Translations under genes and position numbers: made by a program | Assembly: GCA_025618425.1 (NCBI GenBank) | Contig: CM046846.1 | Location: 26,976,499 to 27,040,498 of the forward strand | From: Heliocidaris tuberculata | Lineage: Eukaryota; Echinodermata; Echinoidea; Camarodonta; Echinometridae | Length of the DNA stretch: 64,000 bases | Direction: 5' to 3' | Shown: positions 63,101 to 64,000 of the stretch, piece after piece | How positions within the stretch are numbered: the first letter of the stretch is position 1 | Layout: each line of letters starts with the position of its first letter | Notes under the pieces: model-generated | The model's database searches: none | The model's input: the letters and a program-made list of their open reading frames with translations, nothing else | What the model was told of the DNA's origin: nothing

Positions 63101-63710
63101 TTTTTGAAAACTTTAAAATGACTAAATTATTATGATTTAAATATATCTTGTGACTGATTGGCAGTTGTGAGAACAATGTGGTACACAGGGTGATATTCTT
63201 GCCTTGCAATTAAGTTATGATTCAAAAATTCTGTCCTTGTCATGTGGCTTTTACAACAGGACATCTTGCCTACAATCGTCTGTCTACATCAGGTATATTA
63301 TACAGGGTAACTGGTACATAATTTTCATTCTCATGCATTAGCTGCACTGATAATCGAGCTCTGCCAGCATGGATAATCATGAATATGCATTGCTGCAATA
63401 GGAATATGAATATCAGTCTTTAGTTATTAGTAAGATTTCATGAATGGAAAAATCACAGATAACAATACTAAACTCACTTCTTGAATTCTCTTGGAGAGTT
63501 GAGAGAGACCCTCTGGGGTGAACTTGGCACCATTCCAGGGGTGCATGGGGTCCCTCTTCCAGAACTGTTCAGTGAGCTTCTCACAGCTGGAGACCCACTT
63601 GTCACAGATGGCGATGCCGCTCAGCAAGGCCTGCTTGACCTTGTGGAAGGGGTCAAGCCAGAGGTCAAATGCTCCAAGTTTGCGTTGGATGAAGCGACCA
63701 AATGCACTCC
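9500..63710 (-). CDS. DYNC2H1: Cytoplasmic dynein 2 heavy chain (dynein-1b), 72 exons, N-terminus off the right edge
   Basis: This is the motor subunit of dynein-2, which hydrolyses ATP to carry intraflagellar transport trains from cilium tip to base. I joined 72 exons, each flanked by GT-AG on the minus strand. They total 12,158 nt; after a split first codon this is 4,051 codons plus TAG, so every junction keeps frame. The order is tail, linker, AAA1-4, stalk, AAA5, AAA6, C-terminal domain. Diagnostic stretches include [19 protein letters not shown] (AAA1) and ISRMGMIFM (AAA2), which match dynein-2 rather than dynein-1 or axonemal chains. The first traced exon begins at SAFGRF, near residue 265 of the human protein as I recall it, so the promoter and first exons lie to the right. 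Introns run from about 80 bp to 3.3 kb. I see no frameshift or internal stop, so it looks like an intact gene. Exact ends of a few exons may be off by a few bases. Confidence 0.97.
9755..10020 (-). mobile_element. tRNA-derived SINE, minus strand
   Basis: Read on the minus strand it begins with a tRNA-like head: A-box GGTCTAATGGATGAG, then B-box GGTTCAAATCCC, followed by a unique tail. The tail ACACATGACCCAGGTGAAGT and AATAATTCCGAGC is shared, diverged, with the copy at 40285-40510. It lies in intron 72/71. Confidence 0.7.
10183..10360. repeat. Dispersed GTGGTCTTTATAAACAGGTG repeat
   Basis: Tandem-like copies of the motifs GTAAAGACCATTCAAGGGAG and GTGGTCTTTATAAACAGGTG. Related stretches occur at 14060-14126, 23370-23480, 43640-43800, 55678-55716 and 59093-59256, so it is an interspersed family with several copies in this gene. 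Confidence 0.6.
10601..11598. mobile_element. hAT-like non-autonomous transposon, about 1 kb
   Basis: The ends ATACCTGCCAAC and GTTGGCAGGTAT are inverted repeats. The flanks ACAGTTTC (10593-10600) and GCAGTTTC (11599-11606) match at 7 of 8 positions, which fits an 8-bp target duplication as made by hAT transposases. No transposase frame inside. It occupies most of intron 71/70 and includes a CCCCGGCGGCCGGGG palindrome near 10679. Confidence 0.75.
12280..12440. repeat. Short hairpin-bearing repeat in intron 70/69
   Basis: GAGCCAGAAGGACGTTAA and TTAATGCCCTTCGGGCTC form an imperfect hairpin (12362-12412). A related piece with GGCTTCAAGCAGATGAT occurs at about 13250-13270. Confidence 0.45.
13624..13935. 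repeat. About five 60-70 bp tandem units seeded at the exon 68 acceptor
   Basis: Each unit starts with a variant of CCTGTTGTGAATGAGATTAG and contains GGGGTCAGATTTGTATTCAG or a relative. The first unit overlaps the acceptor of exon 68 (13626/13627). The fourth keeps an acceptor-like CCTGTGTGAA on the plus strand. Confidence 0.75.
14400..14505 (-). pseudogene. Tandem duplicate of the exon 67 5' end and its acceptor
   Basis: This segment repeats 14288-14398 at an offset of about 112 bp. It keeps the acceptor (CCTGTTA on the plus strand) and reads [19 protein letters not shown] against [19 protein letters not shown] in the real exon. Its frame stays open until the genuine acceptor. It is a pseudo-exon in intron 67/66, probably not used. 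Confidence 0.85.
15397..15465. repeat. About six 11-bp units abutting the exon 65 donor
   Basis: Variants of AAAGTTGGACTA repeated in direct tandem; the last, AAAATTGAACTGAC, contains the donor dinucleotide of exon 65. Confidence 0.7.
15466..17731 (-). CDS. DYNC2H1: DYNC2H1 exons 61-65: AAA6
   Basis: Exons: 17659-17731, 17260-17420, 16316-16441, 15955-16065, 15466-15703. Markers are [117 protein letters not shown] and [20 protein letters not shown]. The last of these is a strong dynein family signature. AAA6 lacks a P-loop here, as expected. A tRNA-derived SINE lies in intron 62/61. Confidence 0.95.
17449..17640 (+). mobile_element. tRNA-derived SINE with ATCA tail
   Basis: A tRNA-like head has A-box TGGCTTAGTGGCTAGAGC (17454-17471) and B-box GGTTCGAATCC (17498-17508), then about 100 bp of body and a 3' tail of tandem ATCA. 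The cloverleaf is imperfect, so it is not a functional tRNA gene. Confidence 0.75.
18311..18586. mobile_element. G-run element with short inverted ends
   Basis: Starts GTGGCGTAAATCC and ends GGATTTGCACCCATGG, an imperfect inverted pair, each followed inward by G or C homopolymers. Inner A-runs and C-runs (18424-18458). It lies about 14 bp from the exon 60 donor in intron 61/60. Confidence 0.7.
18601..21480 (-). CDS. DYNC2H1: DYNC2H1 exons 56-60: buttress and AAA5-AAA6 connecting region
   Basis: Exons: 21346-21480, 20649-20792, 20170-20325, 19463-19573, 18601-18732. The sequence continues the buttress coiled coil ([20 protein letters not shown]), then [59 protein letters not shown] and [19 protein letters not shown]. 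These are conserved helical segments packed between AAA5 and AAA6. A G-run repetitive element (18311-18586) ends only about 14 bp from the exon 60 donor. Confidence 0.93.
19164..19302. mobile_element. MITE family A, copy 1
   Basis: Ends GGGGAGCGTTTCATCAAG and its inverted counterpart CATGAAACGCCCCCC. The interior AAGCTACTGAAATCCTTGCA matches the reverse complement of the copy at 28838-28985. Confidence 0.8.
19913..19955. repeat. (GA)n tract
   Basis: Short GA run within an A/G-rich stretch of intron 59/58 (19790-19955), followed by a G-run at 20020-20030. Confidence 0.8.
22152..24304 (-). CDS. DYNC2H1: DYNC2H1 exons 52-55: AAA5
   Basis: Exons: 24206-24304, 23656-23779, 22909-23072, 22152-22271. 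AAA5 has lost nucleotide binding in dyneins. The sequence here reads [69 protein letters not shown] and [20 protein letters not shown], without a Walker A motif. Exon 55 begins the buttress/strut coiled coil ([20 protein letters not shown]) that braces the stalk. A decayed copy of the exon 53 donor end lies at 23508-23570. Confidence 0.94.
23508..23570 (-). pseudogene. Decayed duplicate of the exon 53 donor end
   Basis: GGATGAGATCAGCCCGGAGT and the following AGGACTGGTTCTT resemble the exon 53 end at 23656-23708 (GATGAGATCAGCTCGGAGTA, AGGACAGGTTCAAT) at an offset near 140 bp. Roughly 75 percent identity by eye. Confidence 0.65.
23975..24128. repeat. (TC)n tracts
   Basis: Two (CT)n runs (about 23975-24000 and 24101-24128) separated by CT-rich sequence in intron 53/52. 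Confidence 0.9.
24305..27585. other. Longest intron in the window (52/51), little structure
   Basis: A 3.28-kb AT-rich stretch. I see no exon-like block matching dynein and the protein is continuous across it. A remnant of MITE family A lies at 26121-26260. Confidence 0.7.
26121..26260. mobile_element. MITE family A, decayed copy 3
   Basis: GGCCTTGTTCATAAAAC at the left, CCAATTAAATGCAATGATTA inside and GTGAAACAGGG at the right align with the copy at 28838-28985 in the same orientation, with many changes. Confidence 0.6.
27586..28599 (-). CDS. DYNC2H1: DYNC2H1 exons 50-51: stalk coiled coil 2 and entry to AAA5
   Basis: Exon 50 (28386-28599) is a long amphipathic helix ([40 protein letters not shown]), the return strand of the stalk. 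Exon 51 (27586-27837) starts with [20 protein letters not shown], then the conserved [18 protein letters not shown] and [17 protein letters not shown] leading into AAA5. The intron after exon 51 is the longest in the window (3.28 kb). Confidence 0.93.
28838..28985. mobile_element. MITE family A, copy 2
   Basis: Inverted ends GGGCCATGTTTCATAAAAAT and ATTTTTATGAAACAGGGCCC. Interior TGCAAGGATTTCAGTAGCTT matches copy 1 in the opposite orientation. Lies in intron 50/49. Confidence 0.85.
29207..31818 (-). CDS. DYNC2H1: DYNC2H1 exons 47-49: microtubule-binding domain at the stalk tip
   Basis: Exons: 31664-31818, 30413-30536, 29207-29328. The sequence [69 protein letters not shown] and [20 protein letters not shown] is the small helical domain that contacts the tubulin interface. 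Conserved landmarks are the [20 protein letters not shown] segment at the base of CC1 and the [12 protein letters not shown] helix that starts CC2. The intron between exons 47 and 48 is 1.1 kb. Next to exon 48 it carries an array of about seven 93-bp units that include the exon 48 acceptor. A piggyBac-like MITE lies just 3' of exon 48. Confidence 0.94.
29972..30374 (+). mobile_element. piggyBac-like MITE, copy 1 (403 bp)
   Basis: Starts CCCTTTCATGCCAGGAATTA, ends TTGAAAGTG, and is flanked by TTAA on both sides (29968-29971 and 30375-30378). Shares its full length with copies at 41290-41697 and 51188-51589. No coding capacity. Lies in intron 49/48. Confidence 0.85.
30533..31140. repeat. About seven 93-bp tandem units containing the exon 48 acceptor
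   Basis: Anchors of the type GAAACTACAGGAGAAAATC occur at about 30533 (the real acceptor), 30618, 30715, 30806, 30898, 30996 and 31089. The units share TTCATTTTTACTACAGAAAC and GCTTTCATC motifs. On the minus strand several units read TTTTCTCCTGTAG, a good 3' splice-site sequence. Confidence 0.8.
32094..33132 (-). CDS. DYNC2H1: DYNC2H1 exons 44-46: end of AAA4 and stalk coiled coil 1
   Basis: Exons: 32890-33132, 32557-32694, 32094-32213. Exon 44 starts with [13 protein letters not shown] and a highly charged segment ([17 protein letters not shown]), then the conserved [20 protein letters not shown]. Exons 45 and 46 are almost entirely heptad-type helix ([20 protein letters not shown], then EEIL-like runs and [16 protein letters not shown]), matching the outgoing strand of the antiparallel coiled-coil stalk. 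The stalk relays nucleotide state between the ring and the microtubule-binding tip. The charged segment in exon 44 is where dynein-2 chains vary most in my recollection. Confidence 0.93.
33463..33820. repeat. (TCA)n and CCTCCC minisatellite block
   Basis: TCATCA-type repeats (33463-33620), a CCTCCCTCTCC polypyrimidine minisatellite (33620-33728), then more TCATCA and CACCAC up to the exon 43 donor. Frames across it are repeat artefacts. Confidence 0.95.
33824..35904 (-). CDS. DYNC2H1: DYNC2H1 exons 40-43: AAA4
   Basis: AAA4 precedes the stalk. Exons: 35770-35904, 34782-35014, 34157-34379, 33824-33966. The Walker A position reads GRSGVGRRT (34881-34907), with Arg in place of Lys; human dynein-2 has the same form from memory, so this site is probably degenerate throughout the family. 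The Walker B-like stretch is [11 protein letters not shown], followed by [20 protein letters not shown] and [14 protein letters not shown]. The intron after exon 40 contains a second, decayed copy of the exon 40 donor end (35459-35640). The intron after exon 43 is mostly TCATCA and CT-rich sequence. Confidence 0.94.
35230..35360. repeat. (TC)n-rich tract
   Basis: Decayed CT repeat in intron 41/40; it explains the long SLSLSLS and RERERE frames. Confidence 0.85.
35459..35640 (-). pseudogene. Duplicate of the exon 40 donor end and adjacent intron
   Basis: ACTGCATTCAAATAAGACTC, GTGACCCTTTCAAACAACC and CACCAAATGTCTTCTGGGCT align with 35711-35808 at an offset of about 167 bp. The match extends back to TTGCTGCAACA at 35459 and 35686. 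The copy still has a GTGAGG donor-like site on the minus strand. Confidence 0.8.
36736..42533 (-). CDS. DYNC2H1: DYNC2H1 exons 34-39: AAA3
   Basis: AAA3 is a regulatory nucleotide-binding module. Exons: 42435-42533, 40832-40992, 39966-40212, 39424-39575, 37525-37669, 36736-37006. The P-loop reads GPDGCGKG: the Thr/Ser after Lys is Gly, as in the human dynein-2 chain from memory. Its last Gly codon is split between exons 35 and 36 (GG at the exon 35 end, A at the exon 36 start). Later markers are [50 protein letters not shown] and [18 protein letters not shown]. Exon 39 contains [20 protein letters not shown]. Intron 38/37 (37670-39423) holds a TCATCA tract and a 556-bp fold-back element. Confidence 0.94.
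37857..38105. repeat. (TCA)n microsatellite block
   Basis: Imperfect TCATCA with CACCAC and GTCATC interruptions in intron 38/37. Confidence 0.95.
38290..38618. other. GC-richer, CpG-containing patch inside intron 38/37
   Basis: About 330 bp with visibly more G, C and CpG than its surroundings. No long open frame or dynein similarity. It directly borders the fold-back at 38619. Confidence 0.5.
38619..39174. mobile_element. 556-bp fold-back element with TGACGTCA-tipped arms
   Basis: Left arm 38619-38660 starts GTGACGTCATACCGG and contains CCTAAGCAGACGATG. Right arm 39131-39174, inverted, starts ATGACGTCACATCAGG and contains CCTAAGCAGACGACG. No coding frame between them. Confidence 0.7.
40285..40510 (-). 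mobile_element. Diverged SINE, same family as 9755-10020
   Basis: CGGAAATTATTATCCCCACT, TTTCAAGGAATAATCATC, TACACCTGGATTAGTGTGGC and ACCTTGTGATCAACAGTCTG align in order with the copy at 9755-10020. Confidence 0.6.
41290..41697 (+). mobile_element. piggyBac-like MITE, copy 2, inside another repeat
   Basis: Starts CCCTTTCATGACAGGAATTA, ends CGAAAGGGT, with TTAA at 41286-41289 and 41698-41701. The flanks, GGCTTCTGTATTAA and GCCTTGGGAAATGAGAG, rejoin to match the uninterrupted sequence at 45900-45985. Confidence 0.85.
42020..42100. repeat. Degenerate CCTAAC-type repeats
   Basis: CCTAACCCCTAACCCTAAGC and relatives; looks like short degenerate telomere-like sequence next to a MITE. Confidence 0.5.
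42104..42358. mobile_element. MITE with about 42-bp inverted ends
   Basis: Left GGCTCGTATTCTGAACTCTG and inverted right GGCCTGTATTCTGAACTCCG continue to match for about 40 bp (both with AAACTC or AAACCTCAGTCTA). Flanking TA on both sides suggests a TA target. Ends 76 bp from exon 34. Confidence 0.8.
43142..45533 (-). CDS. DYNC2H1: DYNC2H1 exons 29-33: AAA2
   Basis: AAA2 binds ATP structurally in dyneins. Exons: 45328-45533, 44747-44923, 44361-44448, 43844-44051, 43142-43427. Walker A GPSGSGKS is at 44840-44863. The Walker B region reads [20 protein letters not shown] (exon 32), with Asp-Gly-Asp where a catalytic Glu would be expected, consistent with a nucleotide-binding, non-hydrolysing site in this family. 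[20 protein letters not shown] closes exon 32 at its 3' end. Exon 33 carries [17 protein letters not shown] and [12 protein letters not shown]. The intron between exons 29 and 28 and the region upstream of exon 30 hold TCATCA microsatellites. Confidence 0.95.
45234..45320. repeat. (TCA)n-(CTC)n microsatellite
   Basis: Ends a few bases before the exon 29 donor in intron 30/29. Confidence 0.95.
45547..45665. repeat. (TCA)n microsatellite
   Basis: Begins about 12 bp upstream of exon 29 in the direction of transcription. Confidence 0.95.
45900..45990. repeat. Uninterrupted relative of the repeat split by piggyBac-like copy 2
   Basis: GAGTTGACCCATTTCCTACA, GGTCCTGTATTAAGCC and GAATAAGAGAATTCA align with both flanks at 41250-41289 and 41702-41740, with a single TTAA (45944-45947) where the other copy holds the MITE. 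Confidence 0.7.
46045..49125 (-). CDS. DYNC2H1: DYNC2H1 exons 23-28: AAA1, the main ATPase site
   Basis: AAA1 is the principal ATP-hydrolysing module of dynein. Exons: 48943-49125, 48551-48728, 47936-48117, 47232-47414, 46345-46568, 46045-46160. The Walker A motif GPAGTGKT lies at 47999-48022, within exon 25. Walker B is the GCFDEFNRL stretch near 47333-47358 in exon 26, with the catalytic Asp-Glu pair present. The sensor-I region reads [20 protein letters not shown] in exon 27, followed by [18 protein letters not shown]. All catalytic residues expected for an active site are intact. The region just before the P-loop, [20 protein letters not shown], is typical of dynein AAA1. Confidence 0.96.
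46638..46920. repeat. (GATGAT)n microsatellite block
   Basis: Imperfect GAT/GGT repeats with interruptions in intron 27/26, in the orientation opposite to the other TCA blocks of the window. Confidence 0.9.
49522..55011 (-). CDS. DYNC2H1: DYNC2H1 exons 14-22: linker (DHC_N2) region
   Basis: The linker is the mechanical element that swings across the AAA ring during the power stroke. Exons: 54806-55011, 54266-54421, 53877-54000, 53180-53350, 52619-52777, 51996-52219, 50765-50897, 50120-50350, 49522-49647, roughly window residues 776 to 1285. The best markers are [33 protein letters not shown] and [19 protein letters not shown], which are hallmark linker sequences shared by dynein heavy chains, and [15 protein letters not shown]. 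Exon 18 (52619-52777) has a truncated copy of its donor end 165 bp downstream in the direction of transcription (52450-52514). Confidence 0.94.
51188..51589 (-). mobile_element. piggyBac-like MITE, copy 3 (402 bp, inverted)
   Basis: Runs from CTCTTTCAAGACAATTGACC to CCTGAAAGGG with TTAA at 51184-51187 and 51590-51593. Reverse orientation relative to the other two copies. Lies in intron 20/19. Confidence 0.85.
52450..52514 (-). pseudogene. Duplicate of the exon 18 donor end
   Basis: TACCTGTGTGATAAGGTCCT and TCCAATCCTTGATCACATGA repeat 52615-52682 at an offset near 165 bp. It encodes [10 protein letters not shown] followed by a GT, compared with [10 protein letters not shown] in the real exon. 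Confidence 0.85.
54559..54731. mobile_element. MITE with about 45-bp inverted ends
   Basis: TTGTCTCGCCTGTGTAGCAG with GAGCAAGACTTAGG at the left, matched in inverse by TTGTCTTACCTGCTTAACGG with GAACAAGACTTAAG at the right. Lies in intron 15/14. Confidence 0.75.
55460..63710 (-). CDS. DYNC2H1: DYNC2H1 exons 1-13 in the window: N-terminal tail
   Basis: The tail binds the dynein-2 intermediate and light-intermediate chains and dimerises the motor. Exons: 63478-63710, 62727-62898, 61943-62093, 61394-61541, 60569-60744, 59983-60178, 59405-59665, 58959-59057, 58422-58561, 57683-57911, 57249-57376, 56238-56481, 55460-55609, about 775 residues. Recognisable stretches are [63 protein letters not shown] and [12 protein letters not shown], all characteristic of dynein-2 tails. 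The acceptor of the exon at 59983-60178 must be the upstream AG (exon end 60178), because the nearer AG would create a stop. Introns 9 to 8 and 13 to 12 sides contain decayed copies of exon 9 and exon 13 ends (listed separately). Confidence 0.93.
55730..55790 (-). pseudogene. Duplicate of the exon 13 acceptor end
   Basis: TAGCTTCAGCCCTATCAAAC and GCATCTAAAGGAAGAACAGC resemble 55579-55640 at an offset near 152 bp, covering the exon start, the acceptor and a little upstream intron. Confidence 0.75.
57941..58294 (-). pseudogene. Two to three decayed copies of the exon 9 donor half, spaced by TCATCA repeats
   Basis: Copy at 58231-58294 is about 86 percent identical to 58431-58494 and still reads [19 protein letters not shown] second at about 58100-58160 is weaker (ACTCATTTAGAACTTCCAGC), and a third at about 57970-58005 is doubtful. 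Each is followed by TCATCA-rich sequence, making a composite unit of 137 to 200 bp. The donor site is lost in the copies. Confidence 0.8.
58295..58410. repeat. (CACCAC)n-(TCA)n microsatellite
   Basis: Fills the gap between the nearest pseudo-copy and the donor of exon 9. Confidence 0.95.
60402..60560. repeat. (TCA)n microsatellite block
   Basis: Imperfect TCATCA just downstream of the exon 5 donor, in intron 5/6. Confidence 0.95.
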
Positions 63711-64000
63711 CTGGCATAAAGATGAGGATCACATGACATATTTGAGCAATTCATTTTGAGATAAATTCAATCAAGGAAATATCTCTCAAGATTAAGATGG
63801 ACCAAAAAACTTAAAGAAAAAGAATGTAAAAAAATAGAAAATTTCATACATTAATGAGATTTAATACCTCTATACTTACAAATTTTGTAAAAGGCTATAA
63901 TAAAAGCAAGTAAAATGCTCATACAATTTCCATCCTCGAATCATGCAGGGTATGTAGAAGGTTACAACATTGCCATCTATGAAGTCGATATTCTGCAATT
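63711..64000. other. Right edge: intron upstream of the first traced exon
   Basis: I could not assign a dynein exon here. An open stretch on the minus strand around 63925-63992 could hold part of one, but I cannot match it to the family. Confidence 0.4.

Noticed and set aside
9500..63710. Dynein locus as a pseudogene
   Set aside because: Seventy-two exons keep frame, splice sites are canonical and catalytic motifs of AAA1 are intact.
63925..63992. Extra upstream dynein exon at the right edge
   Set aside because: An open stretch exists but I could not match it to the known tail sequence and it is cut by the window end.

Overview
The window comes from an animal genome. It is AT-rich, holds a many-exon gene with GT-AG introns, and carries many simple-sequence tracts and small DNA transposons. 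The encoded protein and the style of repeats fit a marine deuterostome, most likely a sea urchin. That placement is an inference; the species cannot be read from the window.

About 85 percent of the window (9.4 to 63.7 kb, minus strand) is one gene, the heavy chain of cytoplasmic dynein 2 (DYNC2H1, the dynein-1b motor that drives retrograde intraflagellar transport). I traced 72 coding exons. They sum to 12,158 nt and stay in frame from a split first codon to a TAG stop, giving about 4,051 residues. Judged against the family from memory, only the first 260 or so residues lie beyond the right edge. From right to left the exons give the tail, the linker, AAA1 to AAA4, the stalk with its microtubule-binding tip, AAA5, AAA6 and the C-terminal domain. 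A poly(A) signal sits 80 nt past the stop.

The left 9 kb has no dynein exons. It holds a candidate small secreted six-cysteine protein on the plus strand (three exons, 101 aa), another possible signal-peptide exon, a 926-bp fold-back transposon, a satellite-filled element, long GT/TA/GA microsatellites and a near-perfect 32-bp-arm hairpin.

The dynein introns contain several small transposon families. There are three copies of a TTAA-flanked piggyBac-like MITE, one of which interrupts another repeat whose uninterrupted relative lies 4.6 kb away. There are also a hAT-like element with an 8-bp target duplication, several TIR MITEs, tRNA-derived SINEs and many TCATCA tracts.

The most unusual signal is that at least nine introns carry partial, decayed copies of the neighbouring exon end together with its splice site. 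Some are single tandem duplicates (exons 13, 18, 40, 53, 67). Others are multi-unit arrays (exons 9, 48, 65, 68). The array before exon 48 repeats a 3' splice site about seven times with a period near 93 bp.
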